From Aselliscus stoliczkanus (Eukaryota > Chordata > Mammalia > Chiroptera > Hipposideridae), in the NCBI GenBank assembly GCA_033961575.1, contig CM066735.1:31701501-31765500 (forward strand): a stretch of DNA of 64,000 bases, read 5' to 3'. Shown piece by piece: positions 36,737-48,684 of the stretch; within the stretch, counting starts at the first letter, position 1, and every line of letters begins with the position of its first letter. The translations under genes and the position numbers were made by a program. The notes beneath the pieces were generated by a model. It ran no database searches. It saw only the letters and a program-made list of their open reading frames with translations, and was not told the origin of the DNA.

Positions 36737-37163
36737 GGCCGCCCAGTGGCGCGTTGGTTAAGAGTTTGCTTGGGATGTCAGCTCTGAGCAGCAGGGCCCA
36801 GGTTCAGATCCCACATGTGGGCCAGTGACACTGCACCCTCTACAGCTAAGATGGTGAACAACAGCTCGACCTGGAGCTGGGCTGCCTTGAGGTGATGGCA
36901 TAGGCTGCAGTGGGGCTGGCTGGCAGCTGGCAAGAGCTGCCATGAGCAGCAGTGAGCGGCTGTCCAATGACCCACAAACGACTACCTCACCCAGGAAGAG
37001 CGCAATGATAATACCAACAGGGGCCAGTGAAGTGACATCCTTGACAACTCGACTAAAGAACAAAAGGACAACAACATGTCTTCTGTTCCCCTTCCCAGAT
37101 TTCCCAACGCTGTTCCCCTTCCCGAATTCCCTAATAAAATCTTAAACAGACAAACAAACAAAC
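36737..37163 (+). mobile_element. Long tRNA-headed SINE (family A, long form)
   Basis: Starts GGGCCGCCCAGTGGCGCGTTGG with box B-like GGTTCAGATCC and ends CCCTAATAAAATCTTAAACAGACAAACAAAC. Flanks AAAACACAAGTG and AAAACCACAAGG form a nearly perfect target duplication. Confidence 0.85.
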
Positions 37164-37434
37164 AAAACCACAAGGGACTGAAATGTACAATGACAGGAGT
37201 ATAGCCTAGTATGTATCCATATACCTGAGTGTTCAGTTATTAAAAAGTATATTGTGTTGGTAGATTTTAAGTGATTTAAAAGAGGTTGCAAACAGTATGT
37301 TCAATGAGATACATTTTTTCTTAGGAAAAATAGTGGATTATATATGCATTAAAAAGAACAGATAGAATATACACTAAATATGCAGAATAGGTTTATGATC
37401 ATTTACAATTTCTTTTAGCTTATGAATATTTTTA

Positions 37435-39185
37435 AAAGGTTATATAATAATCTTGTCACCTGGGTAGATACTTGGGTGTAGGATTACTGGATCATATGGT
37501 AACTGTATTAATTTTGTAAGATACTAGCAAACCATTTATGGAGCAGCTTGTGGATGTTGTGTTTTCATTTTCATTTAGTTCAAATTTTTTTCTAATTTCT
37601 CTTATGATTTTCTCTTTGAATCATGGAATAATTAAACATGAATAGTTAGACATGCACTGTTCATCTTTGGATATTGGAATATTTCTATAGGTCTTTCTAT
37701 TACTGGCTTCTAACTTAATCCCTTTATGTTCAAAGAAAATACGTATACACTTTCAACCCTCTTAAATTTATGGAACCATGTTATGGTGTAGAGCATGGCA
37801 TGTCTTGGGAGTATGTGTATCCTGCTATTTAGGGTTAGAGTTTTCTAATAATATGTTAAGCTGATTGATAGTATTTCAGCCCCACTGATTTTCTATTTGT
37901 TCTATTAATAACCAAGCTAAAAGTGTTGAAATTCCCAGTGATATAATTTTCTTTTTTGTTTTTCTCCTCAGTTCTAATAATTGTTACTGTAAGTATTTGA
38001 AGGTTCGTTGACCATTTATCATTATGAAGTGTCCTTCTCAATCTTTGAACTATTCTTTGTATGATATATGAACTCAGCTTTATTTTGAATAATATTTGCA
38101 TGAAATATCTTTTTTCATCATTATACTTTAAACCTATCTGTGTCTTTAAAATGACTTTACTGTAGATAACATGTAGTTGGAAACAGCTATTTTATCCAAT
38201 GTAACAATCTCATTAGAGCCTTTAGACCATTCACATTTAATGTGATTATCCATTTATTAGGGTTATTTTTCTCCTTCTGCTTTCCCCTCATTTTACTCTT
38301 TTTCTCCTTTCTTTTGAGTTAACCGTTGGTTTATGATTTTATTTTATTACCTCCATTGTTTTGTAGTCTTAGCTTTTTGTTGCATATGTTTATGTGACTG
38401 CATTTTTAAAAATGTATGTCCTTAACTTATTATCTAATTTCCAAGAACATGACACTACTCCACTTAGAGTGGAACTATCTCACTGTACTACAAATACATT
38501 CTTGCCCTTCAGCCCTTTTGTACTCTTACCTTCTCTCTATATATAAACAACACACTATTTTTTTTCCTTCATATAATTATCATTCACAGAGATTTAAAAA
38601 TGTGAATAAATGACTTTTGTATTTACCACCATATTTATAATTTCTATTTATCTTAATTGTACCTAAATACAAATTTTCATGCGCTATCACCCTCCTTCTT
38701 TGTGAACAAGTCCCTTCATCGTATTTCTTCAGATCTGATGGCCATGAAGTCTATTAGCTTTTATTTAAAAAGTCTTCATTTTACCTTTATTTTTGAAAGA
38801 TACTTTCTCTGAGCATAGATTCTACATTACCTTTTCTTTCACCTTCTAAAGATATGACTTCATTGTTTTCTGGCTTGCATAATTTGGATGAGAAGCTAGT
38901 AGCCATTATTATCTTTGTTCTTTGGATGTAATGTGTCTTTTTTCTTTGGATGCTTTTAAGGTTTTTTTTAAGCAGTTTGTGACATACTTTGATGTGGGTT
39001 TCTTTATGTTTGTTCTTGGGTTTGCTGAAGTTCCTATATTTGCAATTTACGGTTTTCATTGTATTTGGGAATATTTCTGACATTAAAGTATTTCTTCTGC
39101 ATTCTCTTCCTACTCTCCCAGCTCTCATTCTGAAAAAAACAATTATACATAGGTTAATTCAGTAATGTCCCAGAGCTCTTTGTTG
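37435..39185 (-). mobile_element. Old L1 ORF2/3' region, degraded
   Basis: The + strand carries reversed L1 text: GGATTACTGGATCATATGGTAAC, AACTTAATCCCTTTATGTTC, TTATCATTATGAAGTGTCCTTCT, TTTGCATGAAATATC, AACCTATCTGTGTCTTTAAAATGA, TAACATGTAGTTGGAAACAG, CATTCACATTTAATGTGATTA, then TTCTGGCTTGCATAATTTGGATGAGAAG. All frames are broken by stops. The piece is older than the elements inserted just downstream. Confidence 0.72.
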
Positions 39186-39236
39186 CTTGCCTTACTCCCC
39201 CAATATACACACACACACTTTTTGTCTTCCTGTTTT

Positions 39237-39403
39237 TTTTGTTTGTTTCAGGTGTACAAAGCAACATAATAGTTAGACATTTATACCCCTCACAAAATGA
39301 CCCCCCCCCCCGAATCTACTACCCCTCTAACATGGTATATAGCTGTTACAATACCATTGACTATCTTTCCCATGCTGTCCTATACATCCTGTGGCTATAT
39401 ATA
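39237..39403 (-). mobile_element. L1 3'UTR fragment, host of nested insertions
   Basis: TTTCAGGTGTACAAAGCAAC, AATAGTTAGACATTTATACCC, a C-run and ACAATACCATTGACTATCTTTCCCATGCTGTCC match the reverse of an L1 3'UTR, like 5499-5657. The mariner-type element at 39404 sits at its end. Confidence 0.65.
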
Positions 39404-40033
39404 CAGAGGGTACCAAAAAAAAATAATAATGTATACACATTTTAAGAAAGGAAAACTGGAACCGGCTGAGTGGCGTGATTAAGAGCTGGCTTGGGACGCC
39501 AGCAGCCCCGGTTCGGATCCCACATATGAGGACCAGTGACACAGCCCTCTACAGCTAAGAGCTCCACCTGGAGCTGGGCTGCTGTGCGTCTCCTGGATGG
39601 CATAGCTGCAGCCCCTGCTGCAGTGGGCTTCCATAGGCTGCAGTGAGTGGCCAGCAGCCAGCGTCAACTGCCAAGAGCCGTTGTGAGCGGCAGTCCAGAG
39701 GCCGGCAACCGATCTGCCTTACCCGGGAAGACTGCAATGATGTTACCAACACAGGCCAGTGAAGCGATGTCTTCCACAACTAGACTGAAAAACAGAAGGA
39801 CAGCAACTTGTCTGTTGCCCTTCCCAGGTTCCCCAACGCTGTTCCCCTCCCCTAATTCCCCAATAAAATCTTAAAAAAAGGAAAACTGTCTTAAAATTGT
39901 AATACTCAATATATACTGATAACAAAAGATGAATACAAGTCCCGTTTGACTTCTGCAATCACAGGAGGTGCTCAGCATAATTTTAATAGTGTTTTCCTTT
40001 CTTATGAGGTGTACACATTTTTTTGGCACCCTG
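39404..40033. mobile_element. Mariner-type non-autonomous element with SINE inside
   Basis: Left end CAGAGGGTACCAAAAAAA..TGTATACACATTTTAAG plus AAAGGAAAAC; right end GTTTTCCTTTCTTATGAGG then TGTACACATTTTTTTGGCACCCTG. These are inverted repeats of about 45 bp. The left end follows TA. Removing the SINE at 39459-39876 and one target-duplication copy leaves an element of about 200 bp, similar in size and ends to 6438-6640. Confidence 0.75.
39459..39876 (+). mobile_element. Long tRNA-headed SINE (family A, long form)
   Basis: Starts GAACCGGCTGAGTGGCGTGATT, box B-like GGTTCGGATCC intact, tail CCCCAATAAAATCTTAAA. Perfect 12-bp target duplication AAAGGAAAACTG at 39447-39458 and 39877-39888. The 5' head has lost a few bases between GTG and ATTAAGAG, altering box A. 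Confidence 0.9.
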
Positions 40034-40089
40034 TGTGTGTGTGTTTTATTGATTGCCACGTTTTAAGTATAACTATATAAATGAACAGT

Positions 40090-41060
40090 AGAGAATGAGT
40101 TAAATAATGTTTACACCTAAAAAGGCTTCTCCCTCTTGCTCTGTCAGGCCTTCATTGGGCGGGTTGAAATCAATCCAGTGGCCTGTTGAGCTGGGTTTGT
40201 TGTTGGGATTAGGTACCTTTCGTGCATCAGTATCCTCAGGTTCCGTCAGTGGTGGATCTCCAGTACTTTAACTGCATGTGATGTCTGCACTGCTGCAGAG
40301 TTTTCTTCAGTATTCCTTCTCAGCTTTCAGCTGACCCTTTTCTGAAGCTCAGGACTGCAGTTTTCTTAGTATTCTTTTTTTCCTCATAACAAGTAACCTC
40401 CCTCTTCTAGTCAGTGAAGACTATAGAGTAGTCTTCTGTCTGCCCCTCATCCTTGCACAGCAGCCCAGATCTGCCTTGTGTCTGCATTTCCTGAGGCATA
40501 ATAAAGGGTCCTGCATAGCCTTGCATGGTAGCGTGCCCTGCATTGTCTCTGTGCAGGACCCAGGGCGCAGGGAGCTTTCTGGCTTCTCTATCAATGGCAA
40601 ATGGGTTTTGCTTCCTGTCTGTTTATGGTGATTCCCTTCTCCTCTCCCAGAGGCATTAGTCCTTACTCGGAGACTGGTCAGGGGCAGGCTGGAGGGAGTG
40701 GAATTCATTGCCCGTCCTTCATTAGGAGTCATTTTTTGCCCTTCTTCAGAACAGGGTCTCGTCTGACACATAAGCATGTTCTGTAATCCCTCTTCTAGCA
40801 GCAGACAGCTCTTTTCTTGTATGAGCACAGGATCTAGAGCATGAGCAGGCATTACCCCAAAGTGCCAGTCACTTGACACCTTGTACTCATGCAGGGTCTG
40901 GAGCTCACAGGTGCTTCCCCAGGTATTATTTCTTCATCATCAATCCTTGTCAGGCCTTCCATGAGGGATCAAGCAAGGGTTCTCTCAGATCTCCCTCTTC
41001 ACTCTCCATCTAAAATGAGGGAGGCCATCTGACACATTGTTGTTGGGTAGGAAAATATCC
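40090..41060 (-). mobile_element. GC-richer block, possibly 5' part of the old L1
   Basis: This block follows the L1 piece 37435-39185 on the same side and is richer in GC and CT-rich text (CAGCTTTCAGCTGACCC, GTGCAGGACCCAGGGCGCAGG, GAGGGAGGCCATCTGACAC), as expected for an old L1 5'UTR read in reverse. A 152-codon minus-strand frame (40421-40879) lies here with no domain I recognise. The L1 assignment is tentative. Confidence 0.3.
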
Positions 41061-42290
41061 TGGAACTCTAAGATTGCTTTCTAGAAGGAAGTGGTAAAAC
41101 TTTGTGCCAGTGAGCCATAGCAGATAAAGCAGAAGTTGGAGCTTGATATCCTGGCTGAATAGTAAGGTCACTGTCATAACTCAGGTGGCATCAATGGATG
41201 CTTTAGAGGAATGGGATGGTCCCTGTCAATCTATGTATTTTTTTTTCATCAATATAAACTTATAATTTCTTACCTGTTTTATAAATTGTACATTTTATAT
41301 CCTACTGGGCTCCTTTATTGATAAGTATTAATGAACCATGAAAAAATATAAAGCCGGAATGTATAATTTTAAACCTAAAATAAACATTTGAAGTTTTTGT
41401 ATTTTATATTTTACTTTTGTTTTGCATTCATGTTTCCCTATGTATCAGTTTAACTGTAATATCCAGGTCTAAAATTTTATAATTCTTTCATGTGATTTTC
41501 ACTTTACTGCAGGATGTTTACCTTAAAGAGAAGTTTTCCATGCTTTGGGAGTCTTCTGAATTATTCTTCCATTTATGTCCTTTTTCCAGTATCAATATCA
41601 TATATTATTATACTTTTAGAGCACTATTATACAGTAAATCTGAACAAGTGGGAAACGTATGAGGCATATGTTATTTTTGAGGATGTACATATGTAATTTG
41701 GAAATAGTAAAAATCACTCAACTGTCCCCTTCATCTAATTAATAGTGTTTGTCAAAGTGTGTAGGTATCAGAATCTGGGAGAAATGTGAGGGAAAGGAAA
41801 GATGTAACATTTTCATTTTTTTTCCAGACAGACACTTTATTTAAAAATGGATAAAAACACTTTAAAAATAATTGGTTTAATCCCTCACTAAACTCAGCGT
41901 TAGTTAATTATATTTAGATTCACCTCCAGTTAGCACTGCATGTTTTCCTACAATTCTGTTGCCTGGTTCTCAATTCCAATTTGTGCGAAGGGGCAGCTGT
42001 GACGGGGAGGACTGCTCCTCCCACGCTTTTGGTTTACGCTGAAATATGGAGGGCTCCAATCTGTCCTGCTTTTTCATGTTTCTTGTCATAGGTGTAACTT
42101 CAATGAACACTATATTTTCCTAATCATCTCAATTATTTGTGGGAACAGAACCCATACAGCAGATGGCGTTTGTACGGGAAATCGTGACTCATGGCTGTGG
42201 CAAAGCTGTGGATAATTTAGAGTTGGTTCAGTGTGAAGAAAGACAAGGCAAAGAGAGGGAGGGCCGAGGAAGGGAAAGGGAATTAAGAGA

Positions 42291-42352
42291 GAGGACCAGT
42301 GCTGTCAAATGTCTGGGTACTGAGGACCAGTGCTGTCAAATGTCTGGGTACT
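42291..42352 (+). repeat. Perfect 31-bp tandem duplication
   Basis: GAGGACCAGTGCTGTCAAAT plus GTCTGGGTACT occurs twice back-to-back (42291-42321 and 42322-42352) without a mismatch. Confidence 0.95.
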
Positions 42353-43084
42353 GAGGCGGGGAGCTTGGAGGCATGGGTGCCAGTTCCCAGTAGTGTGAGT
42401 GCGCTTGGAGGTTGGGATAAGATTGCCGATTTCTTAATTATGAGGCTATTTCAGTAAAAAAATGAATGTACTGTATGATACTCTTGCCAGCTGAGTTTAG
42501 CCACTGTTACTATATTTCCCATTTTTTCCTCCCACATTTCACATCCTAATTCAAGTCCAACACAAGAGAGTTCTTAAGATTGCTGTGGATTTCCAAGAAC
42601 CCAGCATTGTCATAATCACTGCCACACTTTAGTTTCTGTTTCACAGAATTCACTTAACATATTTACCTAGAGGGAGAACCCAGACCTTTGATTTCCAACT
42701 ACTCACAACATATAAATTAAACAAAATATCACTCACACAAAGGCTGGTGAATGGGCCCAACTTGATGAATGTACGGAGGGGTAGGGGGTTTTATAATATG
42801 AATTCAAACAGCTTAAAATTGAATATCAGACATCTCTGTTTTTAAAAACTAATTTCTACTTTATTTTCTCCCAGTGTCCAGATGCAGCTTGGCTCTCTCT
42901 TCATCACCGAATTGCCATGTATTACATATTTAAATGAGTTAATGATAGATTTTATTTTCTTTGCTAGAAAAACTAATTCTAAACTAATTCTTTCTGCTTC
43001 CAAATGAAGACATTTTGCAAATCAAACTGTTCTCTCTGTAAAGATGAAGTCTGGTGACAACCATGTTATTTTTCAATTTTTTAG

Positions 43085-43300
43085 AGTTGTGGTATAATGG
43101 CTAAAAGAGTCAGCCTGGCGTATTATCCTGGTTCCATCTTGGCTTAGCAAAGGAATCCTTATTTCTCTAGTCTGTAAAATGAAGATTACAATAAAATCTA
43201 TTTTATGGGGCAAGTAGGAAGCTTAAAGGATTTAATTCTGGTGAAGTGCCTATGGGGGTGCCTAGCTTAGTGTGAGAGCTCAATGGAAACTACCTGTTAC
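43085..43300 (-). mobile_element. MIR SINE relic
   Basis: Reverse MIR order with GTTCCATCTTGGCTTAGCAA, CTCTAGTCTGTAAAATGAAGATTACAATA and GAAGTGCCTATGGGGGTGCCTAGCTTAGTG..GAGCTCAATGG. Confidence 0.65.
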
Positions 43301-44514
43301 TAAATCCTGTGTGAATGAGTTTTTTTGCTGGAAACTGAGGGATGCCAGTTATGATAGGAGAGAAAGCTGCATAGTGAATTAGGAACATTTTAAATACAGA
43401 TAACCAGAAACATTTTTCTCAGTCTGTTGAGATTTTTGCTTCTAGGTGTATCCTCTGGCTCAAATAAATTCTAATAAACTCTGATAAAGTTACAAAAAAA
43501 GTGTCATAACCAATGTTCATGCTATGGCATTCTGAATTCCTGTGTGTTGAAATACGCCATCTAAAACTGAATTAAGTTTAGTGATATACTGTCTTGTAAG
43601 ACTAAAGGAAGAGATCATGCCTAGATAAATGTTTGATGATTATTTCGGCAAAACAAGTATAAGAGTGAAAAGGGACTAATTTCCAAGTTCTGCAAATTGA
43701 AGTCTCTCTTCAAGAGATACGTTCAGTGTGCACATAAAAAGGCTAATTTCTTTCAGTGTATATATACTTAATGGGAACAAATGGGAATTTAGGCAAATTA
43801 CCTTCACAACCTTTTTGATTTATGAGTGTCTTGGTGACTCATGAAACATCGGGCCTCAAATAAATGATCCTGGGATGATATTCAAAAAGGTTTTTTAATC
43901 AGTGTTTTATGACAAACTTTAATAAGAGTTTCTGTGTCTCGATCTTCCTTTTATATCTTCTTCTAATGTGCCCTGAGGGTAATGTTAGGTTGAGTCTGGT
44001 GAGCTCTCTTTGCTGAAGACTATTTTCTGACATTGTTCTCATAGGCTTTCAGACAATCTCTTGTTTACAGTCTGATAAATTGTATGCTTCTCTTCATTCC
44101 TTTTTTCAAGGATATCTTTTGTTATTCTGGGAATTCATTTCTTTTAGGCAAACTATAGTTTTACATGGCTATTGTACACTAAAATTCTTTTTGGAATAAT
44201 AAAATGCTAACATCAATGAATACCACCAGTCTTCTATTCCCTTTATTCCTATTTGTTTTGTTCGGACTTCTTTATCATGAAAGCACTTCAATATCACATT
44301 TTATTCATAGTTTTTTCTAAGAAGATAATTCATTAGGAATTCTTTCTGTGCATTTTTTAAAGGTGTCAGTTTTTTTCAGGCTGACTGTTTTGACCTAAAT
44401 TTTGGTTGGAAGTCATTTCATATTTCTGTAGCCGGTTGACTTTTCTCTGACTTATTATGAAGAGATCTTTTTTAGGAAGTTTAAAGGAATATTTTAAAAG
44501 AAGCTGATATAGCG

Positions 44515-44905
44515 TTGCTATTAATGCAAAACAAACTACCTCAGAACTCAGAGGCCTAAAACAATGATCATTTATCATCCTTCAAATGTCTGTGGCTTTG
44601 CTGGCCTGGGCTTTTCCTCAGGCTGCTGTGGCTGGAAGACTCTGCTTGTCACTGTAGTTCCGTGGGCTGGTTGGAGCCTCTCTGTTCCACATAACCTCTC
44701 TGTGTTCTTGGACCACCAGGGTAGCCGAGGCCTGCTCTCATCATTGGGATGACCAAGGAATAGAAGGACAATCAATGTCCTGCCCAGCCTCTTCTAATCC
44801 AAAGTGGCAACCTGTTACTTCTGCTATTGGTTATAGCAAGTCACATGGCAGAACCCAATTTCAAGGGAAAATAGTGTTCTTTGTCAGTAATGAAGCTACA
44901 GAAAG
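44515..44905 (-). mobile_element. MaLR (MLT1-type) LTR, diverged
   Basis: The + strand has the reversed MLT1 start: AAACAAACTACCTCAGAACTC, GGCCTAAAACAATGATCATTTATC, TTCAAATGTCTGTGG, and later CCAAAGTGGCAACCTG and AGCAAGTCACATGGCAGAACCCAA. Old and frame-less. Confidence 0.6.
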
Positions 44906-45824
44906 AATATGTACACAAGGTCATATAAAGGATTAAGGTTAATGATACTAAGAATAAGAAAAGAAACGAGAACATTATTTTATGAGTACTTGTCAGTGTA
45001 TTTTTTTAAATTGTGGATTTTTTCCATCTACTTCTTATTCTTTTTAAATAATCTTTTTAATATCAAGAGTGGGTCTTTTGTTTTTGTCTTTCTTCAGGCT
45101 TCAGAAAACCCCTCCTAATCTTTTGCTCATATCTAAATGTGGGAGTGTTGGGTGGAGGTAAATAGGGGTAATGTTAGTTCTGGTTTCATATTATACTTAA
45201 GTGTGCGTAATTCCTATTCTGTTGGAAAAATGGCAGATCATACAGTCAGTGGTTGTATTTTGAGCATTTGAAAATCCACCATGAATTCAAAATTGGTAAC
45301 CAAGGGAAAAAATAAGGTTGCCAGACTATGGCAAACCCATATACAGCCCTTGTCGGCAGGGCTCTACCCCTATGGACCCCTTAGCTGGGATCCCGTGCAC
45401 AGTAGCCCTAATGACATTTGTAGAGGCTGAGCATGGCTCTGCCTTGTACAGACAGTTTTATTTCTACCCCATCCAATTTCAGTCCAATTCTGTATATCAC
45501 ACTTATTGTCCAGGTTCTGCTGGTCCATCTTTAGGAGACTAGATTGAAGATAGGATTATATTGATATCCAAGAATTAAAAGGACTAAAGGCATTATTTTT
45601 ATGTAGAAAACAGATATATGTGTATATAGAGACATATTGACAAAAAATGACATTTAATTATATAATTTAGAAATGTTTAGAGCAGAATAATGAACTGAAT
45701 AAACATACAAAACTTATATCCTTAGATATAATGGGAATACTAAAGTTATCACATAATAAAGTGGTGGGGAAGATTAAATGAGGATAAAAATGTTTAACTG
45801 AATGCTTTTGTATGTTAATCACTC

Positions 45825-46225
45825 ATCTGTGATAAGCAGCAAAATGGCTCCTTGAGTTGTTCATATCCTCATTCCTGAAACCTGTGCATATGCTACTTTA
45901 CATGGCAAAAGAAGTTTGGCAGATGAGATTAAGTATCTTGATATGGAGTGATTATCCTGAATTATCTTGTGGACACAATGTAACCATGAATGATATTATA
46001 AGAAGGAGGGGGTGGGTTAGAGTCAGAGAATGAGAGGTGGTGATGGACGCAGAGGTCAGAGTGATGAGGCCGTGAACCGAAGGTGCAGCCCTGCTGACAC
46101 CGTGACTTTAATCCAGTCACACTTCTGACTTCTGGAACTCCTGGAACTGTCAGATATGAATTTATAATGCTTAAGCCATTAAATTTGGGTAATTGATTAC
46201 AGCAGCAATAAGACATTAGTGCAAC
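45825..46225 (+). mobile_element. MaLR (MLT1-type) LTR
   Basis: TTCATATCCTCATTCCTGAAACC, GGCAGATGAGATTAAGTATCTTG, GAGTGATTATCCTGAATTATC, CAGCCCTGCTGACACCGTGAC, GGAACTCCTGGAACTGTCAG and GCTTAAGCCATTAAATTTGGG follow the sense order of MLT1-like LTRs, ending near AGACATTAGTG. Confidence 0.65.
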
Positions 46226-46254
46226 CTGATAGCTTTATTATTATTAATATTTTT

Positions 46255-46672
46255 TAATTAATTTGGTAGATCCGCCATCACAAAGTAACACAAACCAAAT
46301 GATTCAAACACGTATTTATTTTTTCACAGTTCTGGAGGCTAGAAGTCCAAGATCAAGGTGTCGGCAGGGCTGGTTCCTTCTGAGGGCTGTGCAGGAAGGA
46401 TCTTTTTTGTTCTCTTTCCTTGGCATCTATTTAGATAGTCATTTATCCCCTTGTTTCACATCATCTTCCATCTCTCTGTCTCCAAATTTTCCCTTTTTAG
46501 GAGAATACCAGTCAGATTGGTTTATGATCCACACTCATGACCTCAATTTAAGCTATTTCTGTAAAGATTCTATCTTCAAATACATTCACACTCTGAGGTA
46601 CTGGGGGTTTGGATTTCAACACATGAATTTGGCAGGGTGTGTGTTGGGGTTCACAGGCTATCCATAACAGTC
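46255..46672 (-). mobile_element. MaLR (MLT1-type) LTR
   Basis: The + strand reads CAAAGTAACACAAACC, TTATTTTTTCACAGTTCTGGAGGC, AGAAGTCCAAGATCAAGGTGTCGGCAGGGC, TGGTTCCTTCTGAGG, then TTTGGATTTCAACACATGAATTTGG and TATCCATAACA, the reverse of a MaLR LTR. Confidence 0.75.
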
Positions 46673-48059
46673 ATGTGGATTTAAAATCCTAGAATGTGAA
46701 CTCAATGGGTGTACTTAGAAACAGAAAGTGTCTAAGAATTATGTTGACCATAACTTTCCTTTGGCTAAGGTGGTTTTTTGAAAGGACAGCATGTTTGAGG
46801 ATTTGCCATGTTGTAGAAGCATGGTGACTTATTGGTTTAATAAGAAGTGGAGCCATTGATACTACCACTGGGATACAGCCAGAATTATGGGAAATGGCAA
46901 TTTAATAGTTCTAAACACAACCCCCTTTTATAATTAGAGAGAATTTCCTTAGTTCAAAAGTTAAGTTACTTATGTTTTCTCATGAGGTCTGCTTAAGTAT
47001 GTTGTTACTACATCATTTTGAGTCTTCCCAATAATTCTGCAGGTGATAAGCAAAAAAGCACATTTAATATACCAACTGACAGCTGCATTCTCTGAGAGAA
47101 GAAGCAAATCACATTATATTTACCAGTGAAATTCAATGTTCATTAGATTTGTCCTAGATCAGGAAGGCTTAAAACTTCAAGGACTCCTTTGAGAATACAT
47201 ATTTTTCAGAATGTGGTTTCTCACCGGAAAAGTGTGTGTGTATGTGTGTGTGAAAACACAAAGTTTGCATAAATATTATACCATTGGAAGGAGTTTTAAA
47301 GCTTATTTATGAGCCCACCAGGGCCCATCCCTATAATTGTTTTTCCTGAGGCAGTTTCTCTCGAAGGCTTTTTGTTTGCTTTAGTTTCATCTCCAAATTG
47401 GGCACCTTTATCATCTCTGAGAGCCCCCGTTCCCATCCTGTGGGCTCTAGCCTCACCTCCATACTCTGGGTTCCGAGTCAGCACTCACTACCTCGTATTT
47501 GACCTCACTGGTTCTTGGAACTTCTGTGAATGCTACACTCCATAAGCTGCCTGTCCCCTCTTTTCATTGTAGAATGTGGCAAATCAGTAGTTGTACATTC
47601 CTCTACATTTATTCCAAATTTTAGGGTACACTTTGTAGTACTTTTATAAGTAGTTTTGCTCATACTTGGTCCCCCGAAACAGAATGCATCTTTAAAATGC
47701 ATTTTTTAAGATGTATTGTCACATGTATTACTATATTAAGTCCTGCACTTTTTGTTAAAGTTCAAAAAATATTATGATTTTTAAAGGAAAATTTGCAATA
47801 AAATTGCTATTTGCTGTATGAGTAAAATCATTCATGAGTAATAGGAATGTCATATTGGAAAAGCCATATACAAATACAGTATCAGATATCATATAATTGT
47901 ATGTTTTATTTGGATTGACTATTCCATTGTGTTCTTTCATAAAGAAATCATAATTAAAGTGCTGTTGTTTTTATCTTCAGAGCTATTAGAGGCAGTAACA
48001 AATGTTAAAAACCAGGAGGAAAATCTTCCTTCAAAAACTTAACTTGAGATGATGTATAT

Positions 48060-48395
48060 TGCATACTGCCTTTGTTCCAGCTGTTACTCCTGTCTGGAAT
48101 GTCTGGTTTACCTCCTCTTTCTTCAAGATGCCATTCTATCTGTGGAGTATTTCCTGAATCCCTCCATCCAGGATGGTTCTGTGAATCCAAGAGTACTTCT
48201 GTTTCAGCAATAATCACATTCGGTTATAATGACTAATTTCCTGTCTTTGTCGCTCTCTTTTCTCTCTCCTTTCTATCAGCCTCTCTCACTGTAATCAGAT
48301 TCTTTAAGTGAAACATGGTTATTGTTTGTATCCCCAGCACCTAGCATAGTGCCCTGTACTTAGTAGGCATTCATTAAATGACTGTTGAGTTAACA
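48060..48395 (+). mobile_element. L2 LINE 3' end
   Basis: Ends with TATCCCCAGCACCTAGCATAGTGCCCTGTACTTAGTAGGCATTCATTAAATGACTGTTGAG, the diagnostic L2 3' terminus, preceded by CT-rich text typical of its 3'UTR. Confidence 0.75.
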
Positions 48396-48592
48396 AAAGG
48401 AAGCTTAAGCCAATGAAAAATAATTGGGGCAGGGGTCAGAGTACTCTTCCTATTAAAACAGATTTTTCTTTTTGACATTGTCACTGTTGAATAATTTTAG
48501 AAGGCTATATGAAGAAATTCAGTAACAGCATCTAATATGTATCTTTAGATTCCCAGCACTGGCTAGACTAACTAAAGATGTGTGTGTGTATT

Positions 48593-48645
<53 letters not shown>
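48593..48645 (+). repeat. (CTAT)n microsatellite
   Basis: About 13 tetranucleotide units, then a short GATATAGATATA variant. Confidence 0.95.
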
Positions 48646-48684
48646 AGATATAGATATATGTCCATGTAGTTCCTTTGTCCATTC

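Noticed and set aside
7117..39876. tRNA-like heads with box A and box B
   Set aside because: They are SINE promoters with tails and target duplications, not functional tRNA genes; no cloverleaf closes properly.
40421..40879. 152-codon minus-strand frame
   Set aside because: Lies in a block tentatively assigned to an old L1 5' region; no domain, no start context and no conserved pattern recognised.
43631..43660. GATGATTATTTC, resembling the start of SPOCK3 exon 3 (Asp-Asp-Tyr-Phe)
   Set aside because: The match stops after 12 bases, the following residues do not fit testican, and there is no acceptor in front.
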